Assembly: GCA_015059685.1 (NCBI GenBank)
Contig: SUZW01000002.1
Location: forward strand, 62,001 to 126,000
DNA: 64,000 nucleotides
Direction of reading: 5' to 3'
DNA from: Rikenellaceae bacterium
Lineage (GTDB): Bacteria; Bacteroidota; Bacteroidia; Bacteroidales; Rikenellaceae
Position numbers and translations under genes: made by a program. The notes under the pieces were generated by a model. It saw only the letters and a list, made by a program, of their open reading frames with translations. It was not told where the DNA came from and did no database searches. Below, piece by piece: positions 58,694 through 64,000 of this stretch. Numbering within the stretch: the first letter of the stretch is position 1; every line of letters starts with the position of its first letter.

Positions 58694-60037
58694 CTATAAT
58701 TTTATCGTCATCGCGAGGTCGTGCGGTGCGGAGCCGGTGCCGAGGTAGTCTGTGGCGGGGAACTCCATCGGAGTCTGCGTATCTTCGAAGCCCAATCGCT
58801 CGTACAATCGCTTCGAGTCGGTGCTGCTCGGGATTAGAGCTGCAAGGTCGTAAGCTCCACTCTGTCGTATCATATCCAACGCCTCACCAAGAAGTTTTGA
58901 GGCGATGCCTCGACCACGATAGTCGGGGTGTGTGGCTACAGCGTAGATGTATGCAACTTTTTTGCATACCACCTCTAACGGTACCACAAACAGCATCGAC
59001 ACAACCTTCTCGCCCTCCTTCTGTATCATCGGCACGGCATCGCCATGGCGAACAAGGAACGAGTCAATCTCGTGGTACTCATCGCCAAAAATATCGTGCC
59101 ACAGCTCCCGCATCTGTCGCTGCTCCGGTGTGAGGTGCAGGGCCGAGGTCTTCTCGAGCAGTAGGGTCGGGTGGTACGACATCTTCGCAAAGCGCAGCCC
59201 CTCCAAGCCGAGGTCATCTTCTCGGTTTATAAACTCCACCTCCTCTTCGAGCGACTGCGCCATCAAGCGGTTTATCATCGTGGCAGCCCCCTCAATCGAG
59301 CTGTCGTATTTCTCGATATGTGTGCAGAAGGTTTTGCGGGTTAGGGGTGTACCATACGAAAATGCGGCAGGCGCACCATTGGCGTAGAGCACCATACCTC
59401 GCAAGCCGAGTGCCTCCGCATTGTCGAAGGCCCGATGCAGAGCCTGCTGCTCGGCTCGCTCCGTATCGCCTATCTCTCGCCCCTCCAACCACTTTTTGTT
59501 CAGGGCGTGGCAATCTTTGATGTTGCTGCTCGATAGAGCTTCTGCGTGCCAATCGTTGCGAGCCACAAAGTGGTTTATGTGGTTGCGCTTGGGTTGGTAT
59601 TTTCGACCTTGCAGACGAGCCAAATCTTCGGTGCGGTAGATGTAGTCGCATGCGGCACGAGGCGTATCGAAAGCGAACTCCGAAGGGTAGTTCTCCTCCA
59701 AAAAGTTGCGCCACTCGTGTGACAAACCGTAGAGGCGTAGCGGCATACGCTGCACGAAGGCATCGCGGCGTAGCAGCTCCATGATTTGTCGCTTGTCGCC
59801 ACAGCCTACGGGTTGCATATAGCACATTGCACCTTCTATATAGAAGCGGATGACGAGGAAGCCCTCGGCCTCGGCAACTTCGCTATGGTAGGTGTCGCTC
59901 CAGCAAAATATATTTGCGAAGTTGAGGTCGCAATTCTGCTCCTCGCTTGGCTCTATGTAGTGGGCGAACAGAGATTTGTCATCGAGGTTCACTCGATGAA
60001 ACGCAATCTCCGACTCGGAAGTTTTTCTCCTTTGCAT
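58694..60037 (-). CDS. DUF2156-GNAT fusion (lipid aminoacyltransferase-like)
   Basis: A 447-residue two-domain protein. Residues of about 1-300 match DUF2156, the C-terminal catalytic fold of aminoacyl-tRNA-dependent phosphatidylglycerol lysyltransferases, recognised by 'NLNFANIFCW'-type start, 'GRKYQPKRNHINHF' near 143 and 'MINRLMAQSLEEEVEFINREDDLGLEGLRFAK' spread over 255-285. Residues of about 320-440 are a GNAT domain with the acetyl-CoA loop 'VATHPDYRGRGIASKLL'. Stand-alone DUF2156 proteins lack the flippase; the acceptor is unknown. The start overlaps the LtaS-like gene by 59 bases, so the two are coupled. Confidence 0.8.
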   Translation of the reverse strand: MQRRKTSESEIAFHRVNLDDKSLFAHYIEPSEEQNCDLNFANIFCWSDTYHSEVAEAEGFLVIRFYIEGAMCYMQPVGCGDKRQIMELLRRDAFVQRMPLRLYGLSHEWRNFLEENYPSEFAFDTPRAACDYIYRTEDLARLQGRKYQPKRNHINHFVARNDWHAEALSSSNIKDCHALNKKWLEGREIGDTERAEQQALHRAFDNAEALGLRGMVLYANGAPAAFSYGTPLTRKTFCTHIEKYDSSIEGAATMINRLMAQSLEEEVEFINREDDLGLEGLRFAKMSYHPTLLLEKTSALHLTPEQRQMRELWHDIFGDEYHEIDSFLVRHGDAVPMIQKEGEKVVSMLFVVPLEVVCKKVAYIYAVATHPDYRGRGIASKLLGEALDMIRQSGAYDLAALIPSSTDSKRLYERLGFEDTQTPMEFPATDYLGTGSAPHDLAMTIKL

Positions 60038-61934
60038 TGCCGTAATATTGCTGAATAAAGGCTTTTATATACCTCTCAACACGCTCCTTCTCCACCTCTC
60101 CTACGAGGTTGTGGGTGCGGGAGATATCGTTAAGTGCGTAGATTTCGCTCACGCTGTCGTTGCTGAACACGAAGATATAGTCGTTGGTTATAGCTTTGTA
60201 GCCATTATCGTAGAGAACAACACACTGCTCTGATTGCTCGTCAAGCAGGTTGCGCCCATAGGCAAAATATGGCTCATCAATCTGCATCAACCCCATCATC
60301 GTCGGCATAATATCGATTTGTGAGGCTATACGGTCATACTCCCCTTTTAATGCGCCATCGGGTGTGTAGATAAAACCTACGATGTGCATATCGTATGGTA
60401 ACACATTGCTGCGTGGCGCAAAACGCTCGCTCGAGACATGATCCGCTACAAACACAAATACCGTGCGAGGAAACCACGCCTTGTGGCTGTTCTCCTCGAA
60501 AAAGCGCTCGATAGCGGCATCGGTGTAGGCCACACACTTCTGAACCTTTGTTTTGCCCTCGGGCAGACGCTCTCGCCACTTGTCGGGCACGACGAATGGA
60601 TGGTGCGAACTAATTGTGAATACGGAGGTCATAAAAGGCTCCTTCATATCGTCAATCTTTCTGCCCATAAACGAGAGGAAGCAGTCGTCCCATATACCCC
60701 AGAATCCATCAAAATCATCCTTACCGCACATCTGCTCATAATCCTCGAGACTGTAGTTTTGCTCGAAACCTGCGGTGTTGGCATAAGCTCCAAAGCCCAT
60801 TGAGCCTCGCTCCGAGCCGCAGAAAAAGGCGGTGGAGTACCCTCCGTCGGCCAAGATGCGTGGTAGCGGTCTGCTCTCGCCCAAAGATTCGGCCATCAGC
60901 ATAAATGGCTCTTTGAGCGATGGAATGGAGCTCCATATCGACGGCAGAGCCTGAATGGAGCGTTTGCCGTTGGCGTACATACGAGAGAAGGTGTAGCCCT
61001 CACGCATCAGCGAGTCGAGGAATGGGGTGTAGCCCTTCTGCTCCTCGTTGGCATAGATGTCGGGACAGAGATATGCCGAGTGTTCTGCCGACAGGCTCTC
61101 CATAACGAAGACAACCACATTGCGATTTGCAAGCGAAACATTTGTTGTCTTGGCAGGAGCGTGGCATGGCGAAAATATCTCGTTCAGCTCATCCTCCTCG
61201 AAGTATTGTGGCACGGTAACGCCCTCGCCCGACACGGTGCGAAGTATGCAGAACGGATTGCTCAATACGATGTTTGCCTTGTTGCCATCTGTAGCGTACT
61301 GCATAGCTACAGGTATGGCAATAGGTCGTACCATACGGCTAAAACCGCCACGAACTCCACCCACGGCAAGTGTTATGGAGGCAAAGAATAGTACGGTAGA
61401 GCAGATGTAGTATGCTGCGCCTTGCAGCAACGGTTTTGGTTTTATGTTGCGCCCGTAGCTCTTGGCAAGTAGCACCATAAACACTATGGCGCAGACAACC
61501 AAGTACCAATTTTCTGCTAAAAACTTAAACACCAACAGCACGGAGTTGGAGTTGTCGGCAAAGAATATCTCCTCGGCAGTAAAGCGTTTCTGTGTATATC
61601 TGAAATATACAGCATCGCACATATTTATTGCTACAACGGCAATCGAATTAACCACCACATATAGCCAATATAGGATATCGCTATATATTTTGTTTTCACG
61701 GAAGCGGAAGGGAAGTAACGACAACACTATCCACAGGCAGTTGGCGTAGATTATGGATACGGTATCAAAACGCAGGGCTCCTTCGATGAGCGCAGGTACT
61801 TCGCTCCACGCTATCGGGCAGAGTAACTCGGTGTTGTATAGGACAAAGGCTACACGACACAGCATCAGCACCACATATAGTAGTGCAATGCGCCATGTTG
61901 TAAGTAGAGGATAGGTTCGTATCAGCCGAGACAT
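59979..61934 (-). CDS. LtaS-like membrane sulfatase-fold transferase
   Basis: A 651-residue inner-membrane protein. Five or so transmembrane helices fill residues 10-215, then a periplasmic sulfatase-fold domain follows with the metal ligand Glu in 'VVVFVMESLSAEH' near 275, the presumed nucleophile Ser in 'ANGKRSIQALPSIWSSIP' near 325 (Thr in LtaS), 'FTISSHHPF' near 450 and the metal site 'FVFVADHVS' near 510. LtaS makes polyglycerol-phosphate in Gram-positives; Bacteroidota relatives probably transfer glycerol-phosphate or phosphoethanolamine to surface glycans or lipids. It abuts nadC and overlaps the DUF2156-GNAT gene. Confidence 0.85.
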   Translation of the reverse strand: MSRLIRTYPLLTTWRIALLYVVLMLCRVAFVLYNTELLCPIAWSEVPALIEGALRFDTVSIIYANCLWIVLSLLPFRFRENKIYSDILYWLYVVVNSIAVVAINMCDAVYFRYTQKRFTAEEIFFADNSNSVLLVFKFLAENWYLVVCAIVFMVLLAKSYGRNIKPKPLLQGAAYYICSTVLFFASITLAVGGVRGGFSRMVRPIAIPVAMQYATDGNKANIVLSNPFCILRTVSGEGVTVPQYFEEDELNEIFSPCHAPAKTTNVSLANRNVVVFVMESLSAEHSAYLCPDIYANEEQKGYTPFLDSLMREGYTFSRMYANGKRSIQALPSIWSSIPSLKEPFMLMAESLGESRPLPRILADGGYSTAFFCGSERGSMGFGAYANTAGFEQNYSLEDYEQMCGKDDFDGFWGIWDDCFLSFMGRKIDDMKEPFMTSVFTISSHHPFVVPDKWRERLPEGKTKVQKCVAYTDAAIERFFEENSHKAWFPRTVFVFVADHVSSERFAPRSNVLPYDMHIVGFIYTPDGALKGEYDRIASQIDIMPTMMGLMQIDEPYFAYGRNLLDEQSEQCVVLYDNGYKAITNDYIFVFSNDSVSEIYALNDISRTHNLVGEVEKERVERYIKAFIQQYYGNAKEKNFRVGDCVSSSEPR

Positions 61935-62786
61935 CTAACAAGCCTTTAGCGACATATCGAGCGACTTGATTTGGTGTGTCAATGCGCCTATCGAGATAAA
62001 ATCCACCCCCGTTTCAGCATAGTCACGCAGAGTCTCGAGCGTAATGCCGCCACTCGACTCGGTTTCGCAACGACCTGCAACCAACGCTACGGCCTCACGG
62101 GTCTGCTCGACCGAGAAGTTGTCGAACATAATTCTATCGACACCTCCAGCCTCGAACACCTCCTTGATATCCTCTAGCGAGCGCACCTCGCACTCGATAG
62201 GAATGTTCTTGCCCTTGGCCGCAAGGTAGGCCTTGGCACCCTGCACCGCCTTTGTTATGCTGCCTGCAAAGTCGATATGGTTATCTTTCAAGAGTATCAT
62301 ATCGAATAGACCGATACGATGGTTTTTGCCCCCTCCAATCTCGACCGCCATCTTCTCCAATACACGCATACCGGGTGTAGTCTTGCGGGTGTCGAGGACC
62401 TTGGTGTGGAGGTCGGCAATGCGGTCGGCATATACGGCTGTCTGTGTTGCTACGCCACTCATACGCTGCATAATGTTGAGCAGGATGCGCTCGGCACGCA
62501 ACAACGACTGCAAGTTACCCTCGACATAGAACGCCACATCGCCCACCTTTACTCGGTCGCCATCGTGGAGTATCTGCTCGAACTTAACCTCCTTGTCGAG
62601 CCTCTCGACAACCATCTTGGCTATCTCGATACCTGCGATTATGCCCTCCTGCTTGCACAAGAGTCGCATACGACCTCGCTCCTCGGCAGGGATGCAGCAC
62701 AATGAGGTGTGGTCACCATCGCCAATATCCTCTTTGATTGCCAACTCGATAAGTTCTTCTACATAGGGTTTGTATTCGGCCTTCAT
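61935..62786 (-). CDS. nadC: Nicotinate-nucleotide pyrophosphorylase (carboxylating)
   Basis: A 283-residue quinolinate phosphoribosyltransferase starting at ATG 62786; the upstream 22 codons of the ORF track precede the promoter box. 'EDIGDGDHTS' near residue 18, 'RMSGVATQT' near 108, 'VLDTRKTTPGMRVLEKMAVEIGGG' near 130 and 'LLKDNHI' near 165 are family signatures. It makes nicotinate mononucleotide from quinolinate and PRPP in NAD synthesis. No nadA or nadB lies in the window. It is the first gene of a three-gene unit with two envelope enzymes. Confidence 0.95.
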   Translation of the reverse strand: MKAEYKPYVEELIELAIKEDIGDGDHTSLCCIPAEERGRMRLLCKQEGIIAGIEIAKMVVERLDKEVKFEQILHDGDRVKVGDVAFYVEGNLQSLLRAERILLNIMQRMSGVATQTAVYADRIADLHTKVLDTRKTTPGMRVLEKMAVEIGGGKNHRIGLFDMILLKDNHIDFAGSITKAVQGAKAYLAAKGKNIPIECEVRSLEDIKEVFEAGGVDRIMFDNFSVEQTREAVALVAGRCETESSGGITLETLRDYAETGVDFISIGALTHQIKSLDMSLKAC

Positions 62787-62807
62787 AATTGTGTGATTTT
62801 GTTGCTG

Positions 62808-62815
62808 CAAATATA
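62808..62815 (-). promoter_or_regulatory. TATATTTG promoter box of nadC
   Basis: A TAnnTTTG match on the minus strand 21 bases before the nadC ATG. Confidence 0.7.
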
Positions 62816-62825
62816 CTGACAAAAA

Positions 62826-62858
62826 TACAAAAAGTGTCCAAAAAGAGGACACTTTTAC
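62826..62858 (-). terminator. Terminator after the lipoprotein gene
   Basis: On the minus strand AAAAGTGTCC-TCTTTTT-GGACACTTTT followed by TGTATTTTTG. It ends the receptor-lipoprotein transcript just before the nadC promoter. Confidence 0.85.
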
Positions 62859-62871
62859 AAATTTTTACCGA

Positions 62872-63366
62872 CTAATTTGCCGGTGTTGTGTTGTTGTTGC
62901 CGGTGGCAGTGAATGTAACCTGCGAATTTCTCGACTCCATGGTGAACGAAATCTCGACCTTCGACTTGCCGATGTTGCCCCACACCCGATTTATAAGACG
63001 CTGCTCGTCATAGCCCTCGGGGATGATATTCTCGGCATCGAAGATGTAGTTTATCGAGTTCTCCTCCTCGTTTACAGTCATCGTAAACGGAATATCCGTA
63101 AGCTGAATATTGAGGGCAACGGGCATCGCTGCAGCGAACTTCACACCGTTGAATGTTATCTCCAACATCGTCTCGGTGATATCGGGAATAACCACCGATA
63201 CCGAGGCCTTGTCGTCGGAATAGGTCACCTCGCCCGAGGCCATATCGGTGACGACGAGCTTACCTTCGAAGTTGCCCTCCGATGAACCACTCGACGATGG
63301 ACCCTTTATGCACGAGGTCGAGAGCAAAAGCACCGCCCCGCAGATTAACATCATAATTTTTTTCAT
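62872..63366 (-). CDS. Small lipoprotein, beta-rich, paired with TonB receptor
   Basis: A 164-residue lipoprotein with lipobox 'LLLSTSC' (Cys at residue 19) and a Gly/Ser-rich linker 'KGPSSSGSSEG'. The rest is predicted to be beta strands ('GKLVVTDMASGEVTYSDDKASVSVVI'), similar in feel to the calycin-like lipoproteins of Bacteroidota, but I cannot confirm that family. It follows the TonB-dependent receptor gene by 19 bases and is probably its surface partner or an outer-membrane accessory. The ligand is unknown. Confidence 0.65.
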   Translation of the reverse strand: MKKIMMLICGAVLLLSTSCIKGPSSSGSSEGNFEGKLVVTDMASGEVTYSDDKASVSVVIPDITETMLEITFNGVKFAAAMPVALNIQLTDIPFTMTVNEEENSINYIFDAENIIPEGYDEQRLINRVWGNIGKSKVEISFTMESRNSQVTFTATGNNNTTPAN

Positions 63367-63385
63367 AGACTCTCTCTTTATCGTT

Positions 63386-64000
63386 TTACAATATATTTAT
63401 CATCACCCTGACACCTCCCGCTACGGGTCGTCCTCGTTGCAGGAAGCGGTTGCCCATCGACTCGAAGTAGAATACATCGTACTTCGTGTTGGTGGCATTC
63501 TTGCACCAAAAATCTACGGCCCATATCTCCCCCTCGAAGCGTACCGAGCCGTCGAGCATGGCGTAGAATGGTTGCGACATATCGTTTGCCTCGTTCCAAT
63601 ATATCCTGCCCGCACCCGTAACCCCGACGCTCAAAACCATACGGTCTATCCAACGAGATTGGAATGGCACGGTCTGTACGAGTCGCAAAGATAACGAATT
63701 TTGCGGAGCGTATGGTATATAGTTGCCTGCATAATCTACTCCGCCCGACTTAAATTCACGGAATTTGGCATTCGTATAGCCGTAGGAGCCTCGCAAAACG
63801 AGGGTTTTTGCCAGTCGTGCCGTGGCCGACACCTCGGCACCAAAGGAGCGTGTGCGCCCCGCATTGGTCATCATACGCCCCGTGCTGTTCTCGTCGGGGA
63901 AGATGGTGAGTTGCTGATCGAAGCACTCGATATAGAAGAGTGCCGCATCGGCCGTAAATGCACCATTGCGTGTAGAGAAGTGTCCTCCCAACTCCAAGTT
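63386..64000 (-). CDS. TonB-dependent receptor, C-terminal part only
   Basis: The frame is open to the window edge, so the protein continues to the right; the TTG start in the ORF track is an artefact. The visible 205 residues are the last strands of a 22-strand outer-membrane barrel: alternating hydrophobic strands such as 'FGAEVSATARLAKTLVLRGSYGYTNAKF', 'NSLSLRLVQTVPF' and 'YAMLDGSVRFEGEIWAVDFWCKNATNTKYD', and the usual close 'GGVRVMINIL'. 'NSTGRMMTNAGRTRSFGAEV' is typical of siderophore or vitamin receptors rather than SusC proteins, as the SusC end usually reads differently. The substrate is unknown. Confidence 0.85.
   Translation of the reverse strand, partial: NLELGGHFSTRNGAFTADAALFYIECFDQQLTIFPDENSTGRMMTNAGRTRSFGAEVSATARLAKTLVLRGSYGYTNAKFREFKSGGVDYAGNYIPYAPQNSLSLRLVQTVPFQSRWIDRMVLSVGVTGAGRIYWNEANDMSQPFYAMLDGSVRFEGEIWAVDFWCKNATNTKYDVFYFESMGNRFLQRGRPVAGGVRVMINIL

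Overview
The window reads as a chromosomal segment of a gut-type member of the Bacteroidota, most likely Rikenellaceae/Alistipes. The phylum call is fairly firm: promoters are of the TAnnTTTG type, Shine-Dalgarno sequences are not obvious, and there is a TonB-dependent receptor plus secreted or lipoprotein glycosidases of families GH2, GH3, GH78 and GH127. The genus call is an inference from gene content (futalosine-type menaquinone genes mqnB and mqnD) and overall composition.

Layout. 1-2258: end of a phage-type block (portal, connector, holin, lysozyme-like), then comEC. 3739-6674: an operon of a THUMP-like methyltransferase, a DUF2520 Rossmann protein, a KdsC-type phosphatase and a CYTH protein. 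6743-10510 (minus): the methionine operon metY-metX-hom, preceded by a leader with a short Met-rich ORF. 10657-15170 (minus): GDSL esterase, GH3 beta-glucosidase and an organophosphate/phosphate antiporter, with a ROK kinase upstream. 16415-24297 (plus): polyprenyl synthase, U32 protein, Xaa-Pro aminopeptidase, mqnB, GH78 and mqnD. 24503-28688 (minus): coiled-coil membrane protein, DUF3108 protein, recG. 29337-36690: ispG, a WbqC-like gene, an opposed GH2-like gene, then cvpA-rsgA-trmH-apbE. 36673-39608 (minus): lnt-folC. 40162-47889 (plus): degenerate LacZ-like gene, rlmH, GH127, asnS, rpoN. 48224-52599 (minus): pyruvate:ferredoxin oxidoreductase and rsmA. 53101-58621: glf, tRNA-Leu(CAG), galK, tsaE and a SulP transporter. 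58694-64000 (minus): TonB receptor end and lipoprotein, then nadC, an LtaS-like sulfatase-fold enzyme and a DUF2156-GNAT fusion.

The coding part is mostly housekeeping. The unusual part is the intergenic DNA, which is packed with reiterated modules: TAATGGC heptamer arrays, GGCGTTAGG nonamers, AAGGGCTATT decamers, TCGTCTC heptamers, AATTGTCA octamers, arrays of small hairpins with variable stems, and a family of about 125-bp nested palindromes whose inner stem shows compensatory changes. Several are placed so that they could supply promoter parts, stop/start codons or terminators. The strongest single regulatory candidate is the leader peptide MYSIQNIMAGMMMRMCR upstream of metY, which suggests translation-coupled control of methionine synthesis. 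A second pattern is that four genes have exactly four bases between TATCTTTG and ATG, predicting leaderless mRNAs.

All coordinates and motifs were read by eye. No database search, folding program or statistics were run.
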